Shown piece after piece: positions 26,880 to 33,781 of a DNA stretch of 64,000 nucleotides. Below the pieces are notes generated by a model. It did not search any database, was not told where the DNA came from, and saw only the letters and a list, made by a program, of their open reading frames with translations. Both the position numbers and the translations under genes were made by a program. Where the stretch lies: positions 1,798,001 to 1,862,000 of the forward strand of contig NZ_CP130058.1 in the NCBI RefSeq assembly GCF_030644365.1, in the 5' to 3' direction. The stretch comes from Schaalia sp. HMT-172 (GTDB taxonomy: Bacteria; Actinomycetota; Actinomycetes; Actinomycetales; Actinomycetaceae). Within the stretch, counting starts at the first letter, position 1. The number at the start of each line of letters is the position of its first letter.

Positions 26880-28112
26880 ATGACGACCCCGAAGAGCCCC
26901 CTCGAATTGGCCGCCCTGGCCACCTCCGCCGTGCCCGGGATGCGCGTGAGTGCGCTGCGACCGCCGTCCTACAGCGACGAGCTCTCCTCCGTCACCGGCA
27001 TCGAAGACGCGGCCGGCAACCGCTGGATCGTCACCTGCCCCCACGAGGAGGTCTCCGGCCCCGCCCTCGAAGCGACCTCCGGCATCCTCGACCGCCTCGG
27101 ACAAGCCTACGAGCACGACTACATTCCCTTCGACGTCCCGCGCCTGGCCGGACAAGCCAAAGTCAGCGGCGGCGCGAGCGTCTACGTGCACCGCGACCCG
27201 GGCGGACACGCGCCCACGCCCGAGGAACTCGACTCCGACCTGCTCCTGCCCGCCTCGCTCGGGCGAGCCCTCGCCGCCCTCCACAACCTGCCCGAGACCG
27301 TCTTCTCTGCGATCGGGCTGCCGACCTACACGGCGATCGAATGCCGCGACCGCAACCTCGCCCTCCTCGACGAGGCCGCCCGCGAAGTCACGATCCCGCC
27401 CTCACTGTGGAGCCGCTGGGAAGCAGCCCTCGAAGACGTCTCCCTGTGGCGATTCCCCTCCGCCCCCATCCACGGCGACATCCAGGAACGCTGCCTGTCC
27501 GTCCAGCGCGGCTCCGTCCTGGCGATCGGCGGCTGGACCAGCGCCCACGTGGGCGACCCCGCCCTCGACATCGCATGGATCCAGGCCACCGCCTCCGATA
27601 ACTTCCTCGAACGCTTCCGCGAAACCTACGGACACGAGCGCCGCGCCACCGACCTGCACGTCTTCACGCGCGCCCAGCTCCTGAGCGAAATCGCGCTCGT
27701 GCGCTGGCTCGTCCACGGCCTGCACGCCGAAGACTCCTCCGTCATCGACGAGGCCCGCGCCATGATTGCCGACCTGGCCACCGACCTCGACGGGGAACCG
27801 CTGCTGCCCTCGCACGCCACCGCCATGGGAGCTCACTCCTCCGCCGAGGCCTCCCCCGCCTCCCAGGAACCCGCACAGCCCCGCTCCACCGACGCCCAGG
27901 CGTCGACCGACTCGCGGCCCATCAAATGGCGCGACCGCTCCACCGTCTCCGAATGGGACACCACCGCACAAGAAGGCGACACCGGCGCGGCGACCATGCC
28001 AGTCTCCCGCCCCGCCTCCGCCGTGTCCCGCAAGCTCGCCGAGGGGGAAGTCGACCCCGCCGCACCGACCGAACGCCTGCGCCTCGGCCCCGACGGCACC
28101 CTCCTGCGCTAA
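26880..28112 (+). CDS. Aminoglycoside-phosphotransferase-fold protein, catalytic site probably degenerate
   Basis: A 410-residue protein with the APH/macrolide-phosphotransferase fold in residues 1-310. The Brenner-type motif reads HGDIQERCL, where the metal-binding Asn is Cys, and the DFG-equivalent reads IGGWTSAHVGDPALD, where the Asp is Gly. The structural motif GDPALDIAW is intact. These changes suggest weak or no kinase activity, or an atypical phosphoryl transfer. The last 100 residues are Pro/Ser/Thr-rich and low complexity. Start ATG 26880 is leaderless-type; the frame is open upstream into the tadA promoter region. Divergent from the Tad cluster. Confidence 0.7.
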   Translation: MTTPKSPLELAALATSAVPGMRVSALRPPSYSDELSSVTGIEDAAGNRWIVTCPHEEVSGPALEATSGILDRLGQAYEHDYIPFDVPRLAGQAKVSGGASVYVHRDPGGHAPTPEELDSDLLLPASLGRALAALHNLPETVFSAIGLPTYTAIECRDRNLALLDEAAREVTIPPSLWSRWEAALEDVSLWRFPSAPIHGDIQERCLSVQRGSVLAIGGWTSAHVGDPALDIAWIQATASDNFLERFRETYGHERRATDLHVFTRAQLLSEIALVRWLVHGLHAEDSSVIDEARAMIADLATDLDGEPLLPSHATAMGAHSSAEASPASQEPAQPRSTDAQASTDSRPIKWRDRSTVSEWDTTAQEGDTGAATMPVSRPASAVSRKLAEGEVDPAAPTERLRLGPDGTLLR

Positions 28113-28160
28113 CCACACACCCCACGGGCGCACCCCACGGGCACGCAGACGCACCAAACC

Positions 28161-28192
28161 GGGGTCCGTCAGGTTGACACCCGACGGACCCC
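28161..28192. terminator. Bidirectional hairpin between convergent genes
   Basis: Perfect 10-bp stem GGGGTCCGTC / GACGGACCCC with a 12-nt loop, between the phosphotransferase-like gene and the DUF2304 gene. Confidence 0.7.
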
Positions 28193-28241
28193 GACCTCGT
28201 CTGGTGAGCCGACCGACGGCTCACGCACCGCGACTATCGCA

Positions 28242-28637
28242 TCAGCGCGGCTCCTCATCTGCCGACGAGAGGCGAGCCTCCAGAGCCGCCACGCGCCCCT
28301 GCAGATCCTCGACCTGGAGGCGCAGGATCGCGGCCTCCTCGGTCAGGCGGCGTCGATCTTCATCCGCGCGCGACAGATCCACCGAAAAACGCAGGGACAG
28401 CAGCAGCAGGACGACACCCGCCACGAAGAAGCCCAGGTTCAGCGGCACGACCACGCCCAGGTGGAAAGCAGTCCACTTCAGGATCGGCGGGAAAATGGAC
28501 AGCAGCGCCGTGAAGAAAGCGATGCAGTACCACCACAGGCCGTAACGCTCCTTCAGGCCCGAATTACGCATCTTGACGAACACCATCACCAAGATGATGA
28601 TCGCGAACACCAATCCCAGCAAGTAGGTGGGGCTCAT
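28242..28637 (-). CDS. DUF2304 membrane protein, partner of the GT2 glycosyltransferase
   Basis: A 131-residue protein with three membrane helices (residues about 3-22, 36-54, 62-84) and a C-terminal coiled coil. It belongs to the DUF2304 family, which regularly follows DPM1-like GT2 genes. ATG 28637 overlaps the GT2 stop (ATGA). A likely role is as membrane anchor or flippase partner for a polyprenyl-phosphate sugar synthase; this is inferred from linkage. A second GT2 + DUF2304 pair lies at 45251-46398. Confidence 0.8.
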   Translation of the reverse strand: MSPTYLLGLVFAIIILVMVFVKMRNSGLKERYGLWWYCIAFFTALLSIFPPILKWTAFHLGVVVPLNLGFFVAGVVLLLLSLRFSVDLSRADEDRRRLTEEAAILRLQVEDLQGRVAALEARLSSADEEPR

Positions 28638-29389
28638 GCGTTCTCCTCCCGCGTCTGGGCGACCTTCTCGCCGGGGCGCGACAGGGACACCGCGAGGGCC
28701 AACGTCGCGCGCACCAGGAAGAGCGCCGATTTGATCGGATTGTGCGACGGTTCGCCGCCCGCGCGCGGGTGCATCTGCACGCCCACCTCGCGCACCACCA
28801 GGTGCGAGCGGGCCGCGATGACGAGCGCGCCGATCGTGTCGCCCAGATACTCCGCCGGGTAGTTGTGCGCGAACAGCGACAGCGCACGCGGGCCGTAGAG
28901 CTTGAACCCACTGGTCGTGTCACTCAGATGCGTCTTGCACACGCGCGAGAGGATGAACGAGAACAGGTTCATCGCCCACTTGCGCGGGCCTCGCGCCCGG
29001 TAGTCGCCCTTGCCCGCAAAACGCGACCCGATCACCACGTCCGCGCCCTCCAGGGAGGCCTTCTCAATGAGAGTCTCGATCTCCTTCGGGTCGTGCTGGC
29101 CGTCCGCGTCGAGCTGGCAGGCGTAGTCGTACCCCATGCGCTGGGCGTACTGGAAGCCAGCGCGCATAGCGCCGCCAACCCCCAGGTTCAGGGGCAGGTC
29201 GAGCACGGCCACGCCCGCCGCGCGCGCAATGTCAGCCGTCGCGTCCGTGGACCCGTCGGATACGACCAGGATGTCCGCGAAGGACGGTTTCTCGACCTTC
29301 ACGGACTCCAAGACCTCTGAGAGCACCTCCTCCTCGTTCCACGCGGGGATGACGATCAGGAGGCGCGAATCAGCACTCGGGCGCGACAC
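28634..29389 (-). CDS. GT2 family glycosyltransferase, DPM1-like
   Basis: A 251-residue GT-A glycosyltransferase. N-terminal VIPAWNEEEVL, nucleotide-binding VVSDGSTDAT, and the metal motif in LDADGQHD are typical of polyprenyl-phosphate mannose or glucose synthases. It lacks C-terminal membrane helices, which the coupled DUF2304 protein could supply. It starts at GTG 29389, directly after the rmlA stop. Probable product: a lipid-linked sugar donor for a surface polymer. Confidence 0.85.
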   Translation of the reverse strand: MSRPSADSRLLIVIPAWNEEEVLSEVLESVKVEKPSFADILVVSDGSTDATADIARAAGVAVLDLPLNLGVGGAMRAGFQYAQRMGYDYACQLDADGQHDPKEIETLIEKASLEGADVVIGSRFAGKGDYRARGPRKWAMNLFSFILSRVCKTHLSDTTSGFKLYGPRALSLFAHNYPAEYLGDTIGALVIAARSHLVVREVGVQMHPRAGGEPSHNPIKSALFLVRATLALAVSLSRPGEKVAQTREENA

Positions 29390-30262
29390 TCAGTGATCCT
29401 CACGGTTGAGGAGCTCGAGCAGGTAAGCACCGTAGCCCGACTTGACCAGGGGCTCGGCGCGCTGGCGCAGACCCTCGTCGTCGATGAAGCCCATGCGCCA
29501 CGCGACCTCTTCGGGGGCACCAATCTTCATGCCCTGGCGGGCCTCGACCGTGCGCACGAAGGCCGTGGCATCGGCGAGCGAGTCGAAGGTACCGGTGTCC
29601 AGCCACGCGGTGCCGCGCGGGAGGACCTCAACCTTGAGCTTGCCGGCCTCAAGGTAGGCGCGGTTGACGTCGGTGATCTCGTACTCGCCGCGCGCGCTGG
29701 GCTTGAGGTTGCGGGCGATGTCGACCACGTCGTTGTCGTAGAAGTACAGGCCGGGCACGGCGAAGTTGGACTTGGGCTTGTCCGGCTTCTCCTCGATCGA
29801 CAGGGCGTTGAATTCATCGTCGAATTCCACGACACCGTACGCGCGCGGGTTGGAGACGTGGTAGGCGAACACGGCGCCGCCGTCGGGGTCGACGTGGCGA
29901 CGCAGCTGCGCGCCCATGCCGGGGCCGTAGAAAATGTTGTCGCCCAGGACCAGGGCGGCGCTGTCGTTGCCGACGTGGTCCGCGCCGAGCACGAAGGCCT
30001 GAGCCAGGCCGTTGGGCTCGTGCTGGACGGCGTAAGAGATGTTGACGCCGAGCTGGCTGCCGTCACCGAGCAGGCGGTGGAAGGACGGCGCGTCGTGCGG
30101 CGTCGTGATCACCAGAACGTCGGAGATGCCGGCCAGCATCAGGGTCGACAGCGGGTAGTAGATCATCGGCTTGTCGTAGACGGGGACCAGCTGCTTCGAT
30201 GTCCCCAGCGTGATCGGGTTCAGTCGGGTTCCCGACCCGCCTGCAAGGATGATGCCTTTCAT
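29390..30262 (-). CDS. rmlA: Glucose-1-phosphate thymidylyltransferase
   Basis: A 290-residue RmlA, first enzyme of dTDP-L-rhamnose synthesis (dTTP plus glucose-1-phosphate to dTDP-glucose). N-terminal [16 protein letters not shown], then [18 protein letters not shown] and LGDNIFYG are diagnostic. ATG 30262 is chosen for GGAGG just upstream and the canonical N-terminus. It is divergent from the rmlC-rmlD fusion, with a shared 196-bp promoter region. Confidence 0.95.
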   Translation of the reverse strand: MKGIILAGGSGTRLNPITLGTSKQLVPVYDKPMIYYPLSTLMLAGISDVLVITTPHDAPSFHRLLGDGSQLGVNISYAVQHEPNGLAQAFVLGADHVGNDSAALVLGDNIFYGPGMGAQLRRHVDPDGGAVFAYHVSNPRAYGVVEFDDEFNALSIEEKPDKPKSNFAVPGLYFYDNDVVDIARNLKPSARGEYEITDVNRAYLEAGKLKVEVLPRGTAWLDTGTFDSLADATAFVRTVEARQGMKIGAPEEVAWRMGFIDDEGLRQRAEPLVKSGYGAYLLELLNREDH

Positions 30263-30458
30263 GTTGCCTCCGCTTCCCGGCGCGTCCTCGTGTGGGTCGC
30301 GCATCAGTGACAATTATCCCTATCCATGGCTATTTTTCCACAACTGAGGCCTCTTGCGCGCCCATGGGGCGGCGCACACCCCCAGCGCAGGGCAGATCGG
30401 ATAGTATTTATGTGGAATGTTGCGTCCGCACACAACCAACGCACGTAAAGGAAGAACC

Positions 30459-31886
30459 ATGGCGCCCACCGCTAAGCCCCTGGGGATTACGACCACTCCG
30501 ATCCCCGGCTTCTTGCGCATTGATCTGACTGTTCACGGCGATAACCGAGGCTGGTTCAAGGAGAACTGGCAGCGCGAGAAGATGGTCGCGCTGGGCCTAC
30601 CGGATTTCGGCCCCGTGCAGAACAACATTTCTTTCAACGACGAGGTCGGGGTGACCCGAGGTATCCACGCGGAGCCGTGGGACAAGTTCGTCTCGGTCGC
30701 CACGGGCCGCGTCTTTGGCGCGTGGGTGGACCTGCGCGAGGGACCCTCGTTTGGGACCGTGTACACCACGATCATTGATCCGAGTGTCGCCGTCTTCGTC
30801 CCCAAGGGCGTGGGCAACTCCTACCAGACGCTGGAGCCGAACACGGCGTACACATACCTGGTGAACGACCACTGGTCGCCCGACGCCCGTTACACGTTCC
30901 TCAACCTGGCGGACGAGACGGCCGCCGTGGATTGGCCGATCCCGCTCGAGCGCGCCATCCTGTCCGACAAGGACAAGGCTCACCCGCGCATGGCGGACGT
31001 GACCCCCTTCCCCGCTCCGGTCCCCGCCGGGCGCCGCGCGCTCGTGACCGGCGCGAATGGCCAGCTGGGACGCGAGCTGATGCGCGCCCTGCCCGAGGCG
31101 GGCTTCACGGTCACGGGCGTGGATCTGCCGGAGGTGTCGATCTCCGACGCCGAGGCGGTGGCGGCGCTGCCGTGGGATGACATCGATGTCGTGATCAACG
31201 CGGCCGCGTGGACGAACGTGGATGGCGCTGAGACTCCCGAGGGTCGGCGCGCGACCTGGCAGGCAAACTCGACGGGCCCGGCCGTTCTGGCCCGCGAGGC
31301 GACGGCTCACGGCGTCACGATGGTCCACATCTCCACGGAGTACGTTTTCGATGGCACGCAGGACGTGCACCTCGAGGACGAGGCCCCCTCTCCCCTGGGC
31401 GCATACGGCCAGTCGAAGGCGGGTGGCGACGCGGCGGTGGCCTCGACGCCGAAGCACTACATCGTGCGCACCTCCTGGGTGGTGGGCGACGGCAAGAACT
31501 TCCTGAAGACCATGGCCTCCCTGGCCGATCAGGGCATCTCCCCCTCGGTGGTGTCCGACCAGGTGGGTCGCCTGACCTTCACGTCCGACCTGGCGCGCGG
31601 CATCATTCACCTGCTGACCACCGGCGCCGAGTTCGGCACGTACAACCTGTCGGGCGAGGGCCCGGTGATGAGCTGGGCGCAGGTCGCCAAGCGCGTATTC
31701 GAGCTGCGGGGACGCAACCCGGAGGACGTCACGCCCGTGACCACGGAGGAGTACTTCGCGGGCCGCGAGGTCGCTCCGCGCCCCCTGTCCTCGGTCCTGG
31801 ATCTGACGAAGATCAAGGCCACCGGCTTCACGCCCGAGGACTCTTCGCAGCGCATCGACGCCTACGTCGCGTCCCTGCATGGCTGA
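30459..31886 (+). CDS. Fused dTDP-4-dehydrorhamnose 3,5-epimerase / 4-reductase (RmlC-RmlD)
   Basis: A 475-residue bifunctional enzyme for the last two steps of dTDP-L-rhamnose synthesis. Residues 1-185 are RmlC-like, with base His70 in GVTRGIHAEPWD; the usual TDYY segment reads NDHW here. Residues 192-475 are RmlD-like: NAD(P)-binding GANGQLGREL, the STEYVFDG motif and YGQSK (YxxxK). Start ATG 30459 with AAAGGAAG upstream. Similar fusions occur in bifidobacteria and Actinomyces. rmlB is not in this window. Confidence 0.92.
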   Translation: MAPTAKPLGITTTPIPGFLRIDLTVHGDNRGWFKENWQREKMVALGLPDFGPVQNNISFNDEVGVTRGIHAEPWDKFVSVATGRVFGAWVDLREGPSFGTVYTTIIDPSVAVFVPKGVGNSYQTLEPNTAYTYLVNDHWSPDARYTFLNLADETAAVDWPIPLERAILSDKDKAHPRMADVTPFPAPVPAGRRALVTGANGQLGRELMRALPEAGFTVTGVDLPEVSISDAEAVAALPWDDIDVVINAAAWTNVDGAETPEGRRATWQANSTGPAVLAREATAHGVTMVHISTEYVFDGTQDVHLEDEAPSPLGAYGQSKAGGDAAVASTPKHYIVRTSWVVGDGKNFLKTMASLADQGISPSVVSDQVGRLTFTSDLARGIIHLLTTGAEFGTYNLSGEGPVMSWAQVAKRVFELRGRNPEDVTPVTTEEYFAGREVAPRPLSSVLDLTKIKATGFTPEDSSQRIDAYVASLHG

Positions 31887-31902
31887 CTTGTGTTGCAGTG
31901 AT

Positions 31903-31930
31903 GCCCCGGGCACCGACAGGTGCTCGGGGC
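31903..31930 (+). terminator. Terminator of the rmlC-rmlD gene
   Basis: Hairpin GCCCCGGGCACC / GGTGCTCGGGGC, a 12-bp stem with one G-T pair and a 4-nt loop, 16 bp after the stop codon. Confidence 0.75.
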
Positions 31931-32038
31931 CGATGCTTTGTCCACATGCGCCCTTCGTGGGCGTGAGGCTACGGGTCCTGCCCGCCTAGCCGGGCCTGCC
32001 TGCACCATGAAGCCCACGATCTCGGTCCCTTCGTGGGC

Positions 32039-32092
32039 CTGCCCGCGTAGCCGGAGCTGCCCGCGTAGCCGGGGCTGCCCGCGTAGCCGGGC
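32039..32092. repeat. Three tandem 18-bp repeats
   Basis: CTGCCCGCGTAGCCGG plus two variable bases is repeated at 32039, 32057 and 32075. Related single copies occur near 31979 and 32302. In two frames this yields short repetitive peptides, but there is no start signal, so I treat it as non-coding. Confidence 0.8.
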
Positions 32093-32139
32093 CTGCCCGG
32101 GCGCGCGTTAAGGGCGACGGTTGCGAATGGGGGCGACGT

Positions 32140-32244
32140 ATCCGGATAGGTTACGAACACCCGGATAGGTAACGAACATCCGGATAGGTTAATAACCTAT
32201 CCGCATCTGAATAACCTATCCAGATGCGCACAACCTATCCGGAT
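32140..32244. repeat. 105-bp inverted array of GGATAGG/CCTATCC units, copy 2
   Basis: GGATAGG starts at 32144, 32163, 32182; CCTATCC at 32196, 32215, 32234. The spacings 19, 19, 14, 19, 19 are identical to the copy at 6735-6839. The centre is a perfect 21-bp odd palindrome (GGATAGGTTA, A, TAACCTATCC). Further single CCTATCC words occur at 32295, 32516 and 32576. Confidence 0.92.
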
Positions 32245-32360
32245 GCGGGCAGCCCACCGCTGACGAGGGCGCGTGCCGCCGCTGTACGGCACAACCTATC
32301 CGCGTAGCCGGGGCTGCCCGCGCGCGCGTTAAGGGCGACGGTTGCGAATGGGGGCGACGT

Positions 32361-32465
32361 ATCCGGATAGGTTACGAACATCCGGATAGGTACCGAACAT
32401 CTGGATAGCTTATTAACCTATCCGCATCTGAATAACCTATCCAGATGCGCACAACCTATCCGGAT
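32361..32465. repeat. 105-bp inverted array of GGATAGG/CCTATCC units, copy 3
   Basis: Words start at 32365, 32384, 32403 (GGATAGC, mutated), 32417, 32436 and 32455, again 19, 19, 14, 19, 19. It is the duplicate of copy 2. Confidence 0.9.
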
Positions 32466-32712
32466 GCGGGCAGCCCACCGCTGACGAGGGCGTGTGCCGC
32501 CGCTGTACGGTAGAACCTATCCGCGTAGGGGCAGCCCGCCGGCATCAGGTTTGTGGGGCCGCTGAGCGAGGAGAGCCTATCCATGTGCGTACAACCCTCC
32601 ACGCGTGAGCCGTCGGCGACTGAATCGCTGAGGGCTCATACCCGTCACGATGGCACAACAACGATCGATGATGAGCGGTGTCCCTCGCAGCCATCTCGTC
32701 ACAGGGATCGGG

Positions 32713-33474
32713 CTAGGCGATATCCGGGGAATAAAGCACACCTACCTGCAGGCGCCCCACATAGCGCTTTCCCTTCATCTCACCAACATCGTCTTGCTCG
32801 GGGTGAGGAACGGGAATCCGGACGCGAGAACTGTAGGGCGAGGACGATTCCGGACAGACGAGTTCCCATTCACGGCTGGGGTCGACCTCCCAGGACCCCA
32901 GGATCACGTGACGGCTTCCCGTTAAAACGGCGACGAGCCGCCTAATCTTCGGGCGCTTGTCAGGCGCGATGTTCCAGGCCTGAGCGGCTCGCTCGATAAA
33001 CACCTCGCCGGGATTGCCGCCGAACGCCGAGGCGCGCCCCTCGAGAGAATCCGGGGTGATGGGCACAATGATCGTCCCCTCCATCTCATCCTGAGCGACC
33101 TCACCATCGCGTGTGAAAATCGCCGGCCCCAGGTGCTTGCTCGTCTTCGTCCCCGCAATGTTCGTGACCATCTTGTCATCCTCGTTGAACAGCTCGTCCT
33201 CGTCCTCAGCGTCATAGATCGGATCCAGCCCCATGAGAGAGGCGACGTGGATGGCGATAGCCTCGGCCTTGAGCGCGTCCTCGCGGCTCGAAAACGGCTC
33301 AAGGGTCTGGCGGATGAGGGTCCCTTCCGCATCGCGGAGCCTCTCGGCGTCGGGATTGTGTTGCTCAAACACGCGCCCCATGCGCTCACCGATCCCAATG
33401 TAGATGGGCCTGCGCTCCTCCTCGTCGCCGCGAGGCGCACCCTCATAGATGTACAACCAGGTTTCTGTGGCCAT
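32713..33474 (-). CDS. GIY-YIG domain protein (COG3680-like) with unknown C-terminal domain
   Basis: A 253-residue protein. The N-terminal 85 residues fit a GIY-YIG nuclease-like module: YIYEG at 8-12, YIGIG at 25-29, a following Arg34, and Glu71 in the SSREDALKAEAIAIH segment. The C-terminal 170 residues are unlike anything I recognise, with a segment GNPGEVFIERAAQAWNI and a tail listing aromatic strands. No signal peptide. ATG 33474 follows AAGGAG at 5-6 nt. The gene ends about 130 bp from the repeat cluster, so a link to these repeats is possible but unproven. Confidence 0.65.
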   Translation of the reverse strand: MATETWLYIYEGAPRGDEEERRPIYIGIGERMGRVFEQHNPDAERLRDAEGTLIRQTLEPFSSREDALKAEAIAIHVASLMGLDPIYDAEDEDELFNEDDKMVTNIAGTKTSKHLGPAIFTRDGEVAQDEMEGTIIVPITPDSLEGRASAFGGNPGEVFIERAAQAWNIAPDKRPKIRRLVAVLTGSRHVILGSWEVDPSREWELVCPESSSPYSSRVRIPVPHPEQDDVGEMKGKRYVGRLQVGVLYSPDIA

Positions 33475-33718
33475 TGCACTCTCCTTGTCGATAGACACAC
33501 GCTGTCTTTCTCACCCTCATCATAGGACATATTTCCCGTCATATTGCTGACAGAAGGGCGCTCACCATTATTTGACAGGAGCAATTCGAGGCCCAGCGAC
33601 GCCACGACAAGCGCCAGCGGACACCGAGCCATCGGACACGCTGGCCGCGCGCAATCCCCGGAGGCCACACCCGCCAGCAATGGCCGACAATCCGGCGCCG
33701 AGACAGCAGGCATAGAAA
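33475..33718. other. Intergenic DNA without a recognised gene
   Basis: This lies between the GIY-YIG gene and the amidase terminator, within a 307-bp gene-free gap. It has an AT-rich part near 33510-33580 that probably holds the GIY-YIG promoter, but I see no clear -35/-10 pair. No ORF with a start signal is visible. Confidence 0.35.
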
Positions 33719-33760
33719 GGCCGGGGCCAGCCGCGCTCAACTGCGCAACTGGCCCCGGCC
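33719..33760 (-). terminator. Terminator of the amidase gene
   Basis: Perfect 12-bp stem GGCCGGGGCCAG / CTGGCCCCGGCC with an 18-nt loop, followed on the minus strand by TTTCTATGC, 22 bp after the amidase stop. Confidence 0.8.
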
Positions 33761-33781
33761 TCGTGAGGAGGTGAGATACCC

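Larger units (their letters stand above)
32080..32521. repeat. 221-bp direct tandem duplication carrying the second array
   Basis: Copies at 32080-32300 and 32301-32521 are nearly identical; the exact offset is 221 bp. Each contains CGCGTAGCCGGG..., a TTAAGGGCGACGGTTGCG stretch, one full 105-bp array and a trailing single CCTATCC. A partial third copy starts at 32522. Together with the repeats on its left this fills the 826-bp gap from 31887 to 32712; no gene is recognised in it. Confidence 0.9.

Noticed and set aside
31920-32160. Short frames with repeated CPRSRx or PGYAGx peptides
   Set aside because: They simply translate the 18-bp repeats, lack start signals and lie in repeat DNA.
32140-32582. 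CRISPR array
   Set aside because: Units are 19 bp, spacers are only about 5 bp and similar, orientation inverts in the middle, and no cas genes are near.
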